This document shows positions 56,243-64,000 of a DNA stretch of 64,000 nt, piece after piece. The notes below the pieces were generated by a model that was given only the letters and a program-made list of their open reading frames with translations, did no database searches and had not been told where the DNA came from. Each line of letters starts with the position of its first letter. Within the stretch, counting starts at the first letter, position 1. Source of the stretch: Xanthobacter dioxanivorans (GTDB taxonomy: Bacteria; Pseudomonadota; Alphaproteobacteria; Rhizobiales; Xanthobacteraceae); the NCBI RefSeq assembly GCF_016807805.1, contig NZ_CP063362.1, forward strand, positions 1 to 64,000, in the 5' to 3' direction. Both the position numbers and the translations under genes were made by a program.

Positions 56243-58399
56243 ATGAAACGCGTTTCCGTGGACATCGGTGGCACCTTCACCGACTGCTTCGTGGTCTGGG
56301 ACCAGCAATATATCGAGGCCAAGGCCCTCACCACCCACCATAACCTCGCCATGGGCTTCAACGAGGCCCTGGGCAAGGCCTGCAAGGTGTTGGGCCTTGA
56401 GCTGGAGGAGATCCTCGGGGCCGCCGACAGTGTGCGCTACGCCACCACGCTCGGCACCAACGCTCTCATCGAGCACAAGGGCCCCAGGATCGGCATGCTG
56501 GTGACGGCCGGCTATGAGGCCACCGTCCCCTTGAGCCGCGCCCGCGGCTATGGCGAGGGGCTCGACAATCTCGGCCAGCAGGACATGCCCAACGCCGAGC
56601 GCCCCGATCCGCTGGTGGAGGCGCACATGATCCGCGGCGTGCGCGAGCGGCTCGATTTCCAGGGCAAGCTCGTGATGCCGCTGGACGAGGAGGACGTGCG
56701 CACCCAGATCCGCGAGCTGGTGAACCGCGGCGCCCAGATCATCGTGGTGGCGCTTGTGAACGCGGTGGTGAACCCCGCGCACGAGCAGCGCATCGAGGAG
56801 ATCATCCTCGATGAATATCCCTCCCACCTGCTCGGCGCCATTCCGGTCATCCTGTCCCACCAGGTGGCCGGGCGCAAAGGCGAGTATGTGCGGGCCACCT
56901 CCGCCATCGTCGACGGCTACCTGCATTCCACCATGTACCACGCCCTCTCGGCGCTGGAGCAGAACCTGCGGGCGCATCGCTACGAAAAGCCCATGCTGGT
57001 GATCCACAATTCCGGCGGCATGGCGCAGCTCAACTCCACCGACGCGCTGCAGACCATCCATTCCGGGCCGGTCTCCGGAATCGGCGCCTCCGAGCATCTC
57101 GCCATGCTCACCGGGCTCGGCAATGTGGTCGCCACCGACATGGGCGGCACCAGCTACGACATCGGCATCGTGGTGGACGGCGGCGTGAAGCATTACGACT
57201 TCAACCCGGTGATCGACCGCTGGCTGGTCTCGGTGCCCATGGTGCACCTCGTGACCCTCGGCGCCGGCGGCGGCTCCATCGCCTCCTACGACCGCATGTA
57301 CAAGACCGTCAAATGCGGCCCCGAGAGCGCCGGCTCCGATCCCGGCCCCGCCTGCTACGACCGCGGCGGCATGCGGCCCACCGTGACCGACGCCGACCTG
57401 CTGCTCGGCTATCTCGATCCGGCGAACTATGCGGGCGGGTCCATTCCCCTCAACCCGCGCCGGGCCAAGGCGGCCATCGAGGACACCCTGTGCGACGACC
57501 TCGACTGCTCGGTGATCGAGGCGGCGCTGCTGATCCGCGAGAAGGTGGACGACAACATGGCCAACGGGCTCTTCACCGAGCTGCGCGCCCGGGGGTACGA
57601 TCCCAAGGACTTCACCATGCTCGCCTATGGCGGCAACGGCCCGCTGCACTGCTGCGGCATCGCCCAGAACCTCAACATCGACCGCATCCTGGCCCCGCCG
57701 CTCTCCTCCGTGTTCTCGGCGGTGGGGGCGGGCAACATGCACCAGCTCCATATCCACGAGCAGTCGCTCTACATGGTGCTGTACGACAGCAACACCCGCG
57801 CCTTGTTCGACGACTATGACCGCTTCAACGCCATCGTCGCCGACCTGAAGGAGCGCGGCACCCAGGACCTGCTGCGCCAGGGCGTGTCGCTCGCCGACAT
57901 CCGCCACAATCTGGAATTGGATATGCGCTACGGCAACCAGCTGGTGCAGACCACGGCGGTGATCCCGAGGCACGAGGTGAGCGGGCCCGCCGACGTCCTC
58001 GCCATCATCGCCCAGTTCTCCGCCGACTACGGCAAGCGTTTCGGCGAAGGCTCGCAGGCGCCGGAGGCGGGCATCCGCATCAACACCATCCGCGTGGCGG
58101 CCTACGTCCATCACGAGACGGTGCGCTTCGAGGACATCAAGCCGGTGCCCGAGAGCGAGCGCAAGGCGCCCCCGCCACCGGCCGCCACCCGCATCTGTCA
58201 CTTCGTGGGACAGGACGGCCCGCTGGAGACCCCGGTGTGGAGCCGCACGGACATCGCGCCGGGAACCCAGATCGAGGGGCCGGCCATCGTCGCCTCCGAG
58301 GTCACCACCTTCCTCGTCAATCCGGGCTGGACCTTCGTGGCGGCGAAGCAGGGGGCGTCCTGGTTCCTGCGCGCCAAGGCACCGGGCAAGCCCCACTGA
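56243..58399 (+). CDS. apcC: Acetophenone carboxylase-type subunit, HyuA-like (ApcC)
   Basis: The second and larger HyuA-like subunit, 718 residues, with phosphate-1 motif VDIGGTFTDCFVV at the N-terminus, TLGTNALIEHKGPRIGML, phosphate-2 motif TDMGGTSYDIGIV and GAGGGSIASYD. It is close in length to the beta subunit of acetone carboxylase. The ATG at 56243 is preceded by GGGAGGAG; the open frame extends upstream only as a shadow. Two HyuA-like subunits of unequal length in one operon are a hallmark of acetophenone carboxylase, where they use two ATP per turnover. Confidence 0.88.
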   Translation: MKRVSVDIGGTFTDCFVVWDQQYIEAKALTTHHNLAMGFNEALGKACKVLGLELEEILGAADSVRYATTLGTNALIEHKGPRIGMLVTAGYEATVPLSRARGYGEGLDNLGQQDMPNAERPDPLVEAHMIRGVRERLDFQGKLVMPLDEEDVRTQIRELVNRGAQIIVVALVNAVVNPAHEQRIEEIILDEYPSHLLGAIPVILSHQVAGRKGEYVRATSAIVDGYLHSTMYHALSALEQNLRAHRYEKPMLVIHNSGGMAQLNSTDALQTIHSGPVSGIGASEHLAMLTGLGNVVATDMGGTSYDIGIVVDGGVKHYDFNPVIDRWLVSVPMVHLVTLGAGGGSIASYDRMYKTVKCGPESAGSDPGPACYDRGGMRPTVTDADLLLGYLDPANYAGGSIPLNPRRAKAAIEDTLCDDLDCSVIEAALLIREKVDDNMANGLFTELRARGYDPKDFTMLAYGGNGPLHCCGIAQNLNIDRILAPPLSSVFSAVGAGNMHQLHIHEQSLYMVLYDSNTRALFDDYDRFNAIVADLKERGTQDLLRQGVSLADIRHNLELDMRYGNQLVQTTAVIPRHEVSGPADVLAIIAQFSADYGKRFGEGSQAPEAGIRINTIRVAAYVHHETVRFEDIKPVPESERKAPPPPAATRICHFVGQDGPLETPVWSRTDIAPGTQIEGPAIVASEVTTFLVNPGWTFVAAKQGASWFLRAKAPGKPH

Positions 58400-58408
58400 C
58401 GCCGCGCC

Positions 58409-58436
58409 GCTCCCCCTGCGTGCCGGCAGGGGGAGC
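58409..58436 (+). other. Intercistronic stem-loop, apcC-apcD
   Basis: GCTCCCCCTGC and GCAGGGGGAGC form a perfect 11-bp stem with a 6-base loop in the 89-base gap between apcC and apcD. With the stem before apcC, both large gaps of the operon hold such a structure. Confidence 0.7.
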
Positions 58437-58488
58437 CCCGCGCCGCGCGACCGCGCGACGCCCATCGACATATTCCGGGAGGACCCCC

Positions 58489-60763
58489 ATGAACGACATG
58501 AGCATGACCAGCCGCGGGAAGTTGCCGAGCGCCGAAGAGACAGCGCTCATCCAGAAGTTCCTGAACGACACCACCTTGTTCCTCGGGCCGGACCCCGAGA
58601 TCATGCAGAATCACGACCTCATGCCGCGCTCGGCGGATGAGGAGGAGGCCATCGCCAAGGTCTGCGATGCCCACATCATCGCCAAGATCCGCGACCGCAT
58701 CCAGGCCGGCTGCGACGAAGGCTACGAGATGGTGGAGCAGATGGGCGCCGCACCCGGCGCCAAGTGGGGCGATGTCATCACCGGCGTGTATTCGGCCTCC
58801 GGTGATCTGGCCATCGCCTCCGCCGGCGGCGTGCTGATCTTCTCCGCGCTGGTGCACCACCCCATCAAGTTCATCATCAAGAACTGGATCAACGACCCCA
58901 CCGTCGGCGTGCGCGAAGGCGACGGCTTCATCCACAACGACAGCCGCTACGGCAACGTGCACAACACCGACCAGTCCATGATCCTGCCCATCTTCCATGA
59001 GGGCAAGCTCGTGTGCTGGGTGGCCTCCACCGTGCACGAGGGCGAGAACGGCGCCATCGAGCCCGGCGGCATGCCCTCCATGGCTGAAAGCCCCTCGGAC
59101 GAAGGGCTGAAGATGTCGCCCTTCAAGGTGGTGGAAAACTACCAGATCAAGCGCGACATCCTCACCTTCCTGCAGAATTCGGTGCGCGAGCCGAAGCTGC
59201 AATATGAAGACATGAAGGTGAAGCTGTTCGCCTGCCTGCGCATCAAGCAGCGCATCGAGGAGACGCTGAACACCGACGGCCCCGGCGCCCTCGTCTCCAC
59301 CCTGCGCCTGACCATGGAGAATGTGCGCGCCGAGGTGAAGCGCCGCATTTCCGAATGGCCGGACATGACCGTGCGCACCTACATCATCCAGGACTCGACG
59401 CTGCGCGAGAACTGCGTGGTGAAGATCAATTGCAAGCTCACCAAGACGGGCGACCGGCTGATCTTCGATTTCCGGGGATCCGCCCCCGAGTTCACCAACC
59501 GCGCCACCAACACCATCGTCGCCGGCCTCAAGGGCATGCTGGCGCAGGTGTTCCTGTGCTATGTGTGGCCGGACCTGCCGCGCGGCCAGGCGGCGTTCGC
59601 GCCCATCGAGGTCATCACCGACCCCCATTCCATCGTCAACTGCTCCTATGACGCGCCCAACTCGCAAAGCCTGATGTCCATCTTCACGGGCTTCACGGCG
59701 GGCCAGCACGCGGTAGCGAAGTTCCTTTATTCCTGCCCCGAGAAGTTCACCAAGGTCCACGCGCCGACCTTCAACATGATCAATACGTTCGTGTGGGGCG
59801 GCGTGTCCCAGCACGGCGAGACGCTGGGCAACCTCTGCGCGGACCTCAACGGCATGGGCGCCGGCGCCACCGTGGACCGGGACGGCGAGCATGCCCTGGC
59901 GCCCATCTTCGCCACCATGGCCGACATCGGCGAACAGGAGCTGAACGAGGAGGAGGTGCCGTTCCTCCAGCTCGTGTCCAAGAAGATGACGCGGGACGCC
60001 ATCGCGCCGGGCAAGTATCGCGGCGGCCAGGGCTACACCATGATGGTGGCCACCAAGGATAGCGAGCAATGGGGCTTCATGACCGTGTGTCAGGGCGCCA
60101 AGATTCCCCCATTGCAGGGCCTGTTCGGCGGCTATGCCTGCGGCTGCTATCCGCTTTCCAAGGTGAAGGGCGTGGACGTCTACGACGTGCTCATGAACAC
60201 GCCGGAGAAGTTCAAGCATTCCATCGAGGAGATCATGAACGAGCAGCCCTTCGAGGGCGCGAGCTACACCACCCACCACATGGGCATGGGCTTCGAGATC
60301 TCGAAGCGCGGCGAGCTGTTCATGATCTCGCAGGGGGGGCGCCGGCTATGGCGACCTGCTGGAGCGTGATCCGCGCGGCGTCATCAAGGACATCGAGGAA
60401 GGGCTGATCTCCCCGGAGGTCGCAGCCCGCCTCTACAAGACGGTGTTCGACCCGGAGACCCTGGCCATCGACGAGGCGGCGACCGCGGAGGCCCGCGCCG
60501 CCGAGCGTCGTGCCCGCGTCGCCCGCTCCAGGCCCTATTCCGAGTTCGTGAAGGACTGGAGCAAGCCCACTCCGCCGTCGCACCTGCAGTATTTCGGCGC
60601 ATGGGGCGATGATGTGTCCGTTCTCTACATGGGGGGGCCGGAGAAGACCCGCTCCGCCGACACCCCGCGGCCGAACTACATGCCGCACCCCAAGGATGTG
60701 CGCATCGCCGAGCTGGAAGCGCGCCTCTCCGCCTTCGGCGGCATGGGGGGCGAGAAGCAATGA
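58489..60763 (+). pseudogene. apcD: Carboxylase subunit, HyuB-like (ApcD), one frameshift
   Basis: The hydantoinase-B-type large subunit that carries the carboxylation site in ketone carboxylases. Family segments are SASGDLAIASAGGVLIFSAL, DPTVGVREGDGFIHND, FDFRGSAPEFTNRATNTIV and PHSIVNCSYDAPNSQSLM. The reading frame breaks at the G7 run 60333-60339; with six G the text continues GGAGYGDLLERDP and the protein is 757 residues, close to the acetone carboxylase alpha subunit. Its stop overlaps the next start by 4 bases. The break is only about 140 residues from the end, inside conserved sequence, so a homopolymer miscount is the best explanation. Confidence 0.88.
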
Positions 60764-61602
60764 GCCCGCGTCTCGTGGACGACCTGCCGCGGCCGTCCGG
60801 CGTGCCCGGCCTCAGGATCTGGCTGAAGTCGTCGGGCTATGCCCGGCGGCTTCTCTGCGGGGAGGCCGGAGACCCCTGGGAGAGCGCGCCGCGCTATCTC
60901 TCCTTCTTCACCCAGGCCCACGGCCTCCTGAGGTCGGACGTGGGCGTGGTGGACGTGGGCGATCTCTACCGCTCGTGGCTCGCCCGCCATCCCGCGTTGA
61001 CTGCGGAGATGGCGGCCAAGCCCCGCGCCGCCTTCCCCCTCAAACGGATGCTGGAGGAGGACGGGCCACGCCGTCTGCTCACCGAGGTGGTGGAGGCGGT
61101 GGCGGCGAGCTTGCGTGGGCAGACGCCGCTGGTCCTCGCCATGCCCGCTCCACGGCGCTGGCTTGCCGAGGCGGCCGGCTTTGCCGGGCGCGTGTCCATC
61201 GACATCGACACCGACACGGTGGAAAGCGCCGCCATGTACATGGCAGATCTCGCGCGAGTGGTCTCCGCCCTTCCCATCGGCGGGCTGCTGCTGGAGGAGG
61301 ACGACGCGGCGGAAGACGGAGATATCGAGGCCGTCAGGCCGCTGGCGAATATCGCCCGGCACTATCGCTGGGGGCTTGCTCTGCGCGGGCGGGCGGGACC
61401 CGGTGCGCATGAGCTCGACACCCTCATCTCCACCGCACCGTTAGAAGGCGGAGACCTCGCCCTCGGCCTTGACGTGAGCCGGGATCTCTGGAGCGGGGCG
61501 CCCCTCGCGACCCTCGGCGCGGGGCAATTCTACTTCGCCGAAATTCCCGAGGGGGCGGAGCCGGAATTCGTGCTCCAGCAGCTCTCCCGCCTCAGGGCCT
61601 GA
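60760..61602 (+). CDS. apcE: Fifth carboxylase operon protein (ApcE-like)
   Basis: A 280-residue protein translationally coupled to apcD (ATGA overlap). Its sequence shows no standard motif that I recognise: it begins with a Pro- and Arg-rich segment (RLVDDLPRPSGVPGLRIW), has a middle part with PLVLAMPAPRRWLAEAAGF and a C-terminal DISRDLWSGAP-like stretch. Position and size (about 30 kDa) match the epsilon subunit of acetophenone carboxylase (about 34 kDa), which is needed for activity with the core complex. The fold may be TIM-barrel-like. The assignment is mainly by operon position. Confidence 0.6.
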   Translation: MSPRLVDDLPRPSGVPGLRIWLKSSGYARRLLCGEAGDPWESAPRYLSFFTQAHGLLRSDVGVVDVGDLYRSWLARHPALTAEMAAKPRAAFPLKRMLEEDGPRRLLTEVVEAVAASLRGQTPLVLAMPAPRRWLAEAAGFAGRVSIDIDTDTVESAAMYMADLARVVSALPIGGLLLEEDDAAEDGDIEAVRPLANIARHYRWGLALRGRAGPGAHELDTLISTAPLEGGDLALGLDVSRDLWSGAPLATLGAGQFYFAEIPEGAEPEFVLQQLSRLRA

Positions 61603-61758
61603 CCAACGCGGCGCTCCCGCTCCGTCGGCCCCTCGCATCGGCGGGACCCGACTCCGGGACGCTTTGCGCCCGAGGCGGGCCGGCGCAGCAGACCTGCGTG
61701 CGGTGGGGGGCGGCACGCCGAGGCCGCCCCTTCAACCAACAAAATTCCGGAGGAAATA

Positions 61759-62643
61759 ATGATCCACTTTCTCAGGCGTTCCAGTCTCGCCGTCTTCTGC
61801 GCAGCGCTCGCTGCGGCTCCCGTCAGCGCCGCCGACGTGAATTCGGGCGACTACCTGCCGGCGCCCGCCGGCACCAACCTTCTCGTTTTCTATAGCCAGT
61901 ACGCGACGCGCGACGAATATGTCAGTTCCTCAGGGCAGAATTTCTCCAACGACACCGGCCTCGACTCCTACGTCAACATTCTGCGCTACGTGCATTATTT
62001 CGACATCGGCGGCTTCACGGTGGCACCGCAGGTGCTCATTCCGGCCGGCACGCTCTACAATGGCCGCTTCGAGGGCACCGCGTTCGATGCCGCCGCAGGC
62101 GTCGCCGATCCCATCCTCGCGACCACGGTGTGGGTGGTGAACAACAAGGCCACTCAGACCTACATCGGCATCATGCCGTATCTGTTCCTGCCCGTCGGCC
62201 AATACAGTGCAGGGCAGGTTCTGAACCTCGGCGAGAACCGCTGGAAGCTCGATCTGCAGGTCGGATGGTATCAAGGTCTCACGAACGCGGTCGCGCTCCA
62301 ACTCACCGGCGACGTCGTCTGGTATGGCGACAACACGCAGGGCGGCAATGGCACGCAGACCCTGTCGCAGGATCCCACCTACCAGCTCCAGGCCTGGCTC
62401 TCCTACGCCTTCGCCCCCACCTGGTCGGCCGCCGTGGGCTATTCCCAGTTCTGGGGCGGGACCGAATATCTCGCCGGCATGCCCACGGGCAATGCAACCG
62501 ACCGCTCGCAAGTTCGGCTCGAATTGTCCAAGTTCGTCACGCCGACGTTCCAGGTGCTGGGATTGATCCAGCGGGATGTCGCTGCCTCAGGCGGCTTTCC
62601 GGAGGCTTTCCGCGGCACGGTGCGCCTGCTTCAGGTCTTTTAG
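61759..62643 (+). CDS. Outer-membrane channel, SphA/phenol-meta-pathway type
   Basis: A 294-residue outer-membrane beta-barrel protein with a Sec signal peptide (about 1-25, cut after VSAA) and strands of alternating aromatic residues ending in a C-terminal Phe, as usual for outer-membrane insertion. It belongs to the family found in meta-pathway clusters, whose members are proposed to admit hydrophobic compounds. GGAGG lies just before the ATG. It lies 156 bases after apcE and is probably transcribed with it, which supports a poorly water-soluble ketone or alcohol as substrate. Confidence 0.8.
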   Translation: MIHFLRRSSLAVFCAALAAAPVSAADVNSGDYLPAPAGTNLLVFYSQYATRDEYVSSSGQNFSNDTGLDSYVNILRYVHYFDIGGFTVAPQVLIPAGTLYNGRFEGTAFDAAAGVADPILATTVWVVNNKATQTYIGIMPYLFLPVGQYSAGQVLNLGENRWKLDLQVGWYQGLTNAVALQLTGDVVWYGDNTQGGNGTQTLSQDPTYQLQAWLSYAFAPTWSAAVGYSQFWGGTEYLAGMPTGNATDRSQVRLELSKFVTPTFQVLGLIQRDVAASGGFPEAFRGTVRLLQVF

Positions 62644-62734
62644 CCGAAAGCTTGCCGATGCCAGCGGACGTCCGGAGCGCGCGATGGTTCCGGGGCCATC
62701 CGCGCGGCGGCGCGCCGCCGCCGCATCGCTTTGA

Positions 62735-63131
62735 TCAACCATCTTATCGCTGGCTTCGAGGTGACCTGCGAGGACTGGGATGGACGCTGCCGCGTCGCCC
62801 CCACGCTCAGCGAGCTGTGGGCCGTCGGCCCGCCTTCACGATGTGGCTCTCCGCCCTGCTCCATGCCCATGGCGCGAGGATCGTCCGGGTCAAGGGCCTG
62901 CTGCGCACCACCGCCGGACGCAACGCATTGGTGCTGCACGGCGTCCAGCACATGATGCATCCGCCCCGCCACCTCAGCGAGGCGGAGGACGACGGCAGCC
63001 CGGGTTTTCTGGTCTTCATCACGCAGGGCATCGACAAGGCGCGGATCATCGCAAGTCTCGATGCCTTCCTTCGTGCGGCGCAACGCCTCGCGCCACCGGC
63101 GTCCACCGGGACCCGCTTGGAATGCGCCTAG
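62735..63131 (+). pseudogene. CobW-family GTPase C-terminal remnant
   Basis: The frame ending at 63131 contains TMWLSALLHAHGARIVRVKG, then RNALVLHGVQHMMHPP and FITQGIDKARIIASLDAF, which is the C-terminal domain of CobW/COG0523 GTPases. No GTPase domain precedes it; upstream frames give only short pieces. It is therefore a decayed or truncated second cobW copy. The intact copy is at 49.6-50.9 kb. The remnant is different enough that it is not a recent duplicate. Confidence 0.6.
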
Positions 63132-63149
63132 AGCACGCGCCGCACGGCC

Positions 63150-63869
<720 letters not shown>

Positions 63870-63879
63870 GGCGCCCCCC

Positions 63880-64000
63880 TCAGCTGCCGAAATAGATCTG
63901 CCGCACCTGCGGATCGGCTTGGATCTCGGCCAGGGTGCCCGAGGCGATAATGCGGCCGAAATAGAGCACATGGGCACGGCCCACGATGCGCAGGAATTCC
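63880..64000 (-). CDS. livG: ABC ATP-binding protein, LivG type, C-terminal end
   Basis: Only the last 39 residues are present, cut by the window edge. The segment VLYFGRIIASGTLAEIQADP and the final QIYFGS are the usual LivG ending. It is upstream of livF on the minus strand and belongs to the same importer. Confidence 0.8.
   Translation of the reverse strand, partial: EFLRIVGRAHVLYFGRIIASGTLAEIQADPQVRQIYFGS

Noticed and set aside
56054..58471. Long minus-strand open frame opposite apcC
   Set aside because: Antisense shadow of a conserved gene; the composition is low-complexity and no start site is supported.
60333..60339. Programmed ribosomal frameshift in apcD
   Set aside because: The break is in a plain G run, without a slippery heptamer plus structure, and similar breaks occur in six unrelated genes, which points to sequencing error.
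53804..60763. Assignment as acetone carboxylase (AcxABC)
   Set aside because: Acetone carboxylase has one HyuA-like, one HyuB-like and one gamma subunit. Here there are two HyuA-like genes and a fifth coupled gene, and the small subunit is shorter.

Overview
The window is very GC-rich (often well above 65 percent), densely packed, and reads as a catabolic gene island of an aerobic alphaproteobacterium. A Hyphomicrobiales/Xanthobacteraceae-like host is an inference from gene style and codon use, not a proven assignment. I see no rRNA, tRNA, CRISPR array, phage gene or insertion sequence. Almost every gene belongs to small-molecule uptake, oxidation or its control.

Layout. 0-3.6 kb: a transglutaminase-like gene, a short-chain dehydrogenase and a lytic transglycosylase. 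3.7-13.6 kb: a nine-gene minus-strand operon for meta-cleavage of a hydroxyphenylpropionate-like aromatic (MhpB, two-component flavin hydroxylase, MhpC, MhpD, MhpF, MhpE, aromatic-acid transporter, FAH-family enzyme), facing an IclR regulator. 14-15 kb: a divergent MtnC-like phosphatase and a ferredoxin. 15.2-20.8 kb: a TrmB-like regulator facing a NitT/TauT-type ABC transporter, a flavin-reductase-like protein and a nitrilase. 20.9-21.7 kb: two DUF202 membrane proteins. 21.8-32.1 kb: a glutamine-synthetase-like ligase, a Rieske oxygenase with its own reductase and ferredoxin, a PHP-like DUF3604 protein and an ABC transporter with two permeases, facing an IclR regulator. 32.2-37.4 kb: aldehyde dehydrogenase and GMC alcohol oxidoreductase, facing an Amt-family protein that lacks the twin histidines. 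37.5-40.7 kb: protocatechuate genes pcaGHC and pcaB. 40.7-42.9 kb: Rieske protein, HPPD and an Lrp regulator. 43-47.9 kb: MFS transporter, class III CoA-transferase, HMG-CoA lyase and a LysR regulator. 48.3-62.6 kb: zinc alcohol dehydrogenase, a CobW GTPase, a sigma-54 activator, a five-gene acetophenone-carboxylase-type operon and an outer-membrane channel. 62.7-64 kb: a CobW remnant and the end of a Liv-type ABC transporter.

The most interesting pattern is regulatory. Five sequences matching the sigma-54 -24/-12 element with exact spacing lie at the correct distance and orientation before the GMC-ALDH operon, the Amt-like gene, the zinc alcohol dehydrogenase, cobW and the carboxylase operon. 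The single sigma-54 activator gene of the window sits among them. This suggests one regulon for alcohol uptake, alcohol oxidation to aldehyde/ketone, ketone carboxylation and metal delivery.

Seven genes carry exactly one single-base indel each, mostly in G or C tracts, while the reading frame on both sides stays intact and conserved. This looks like sequencing error rather than gene decay, and I annotate these as frameshifted genes with their intended products.
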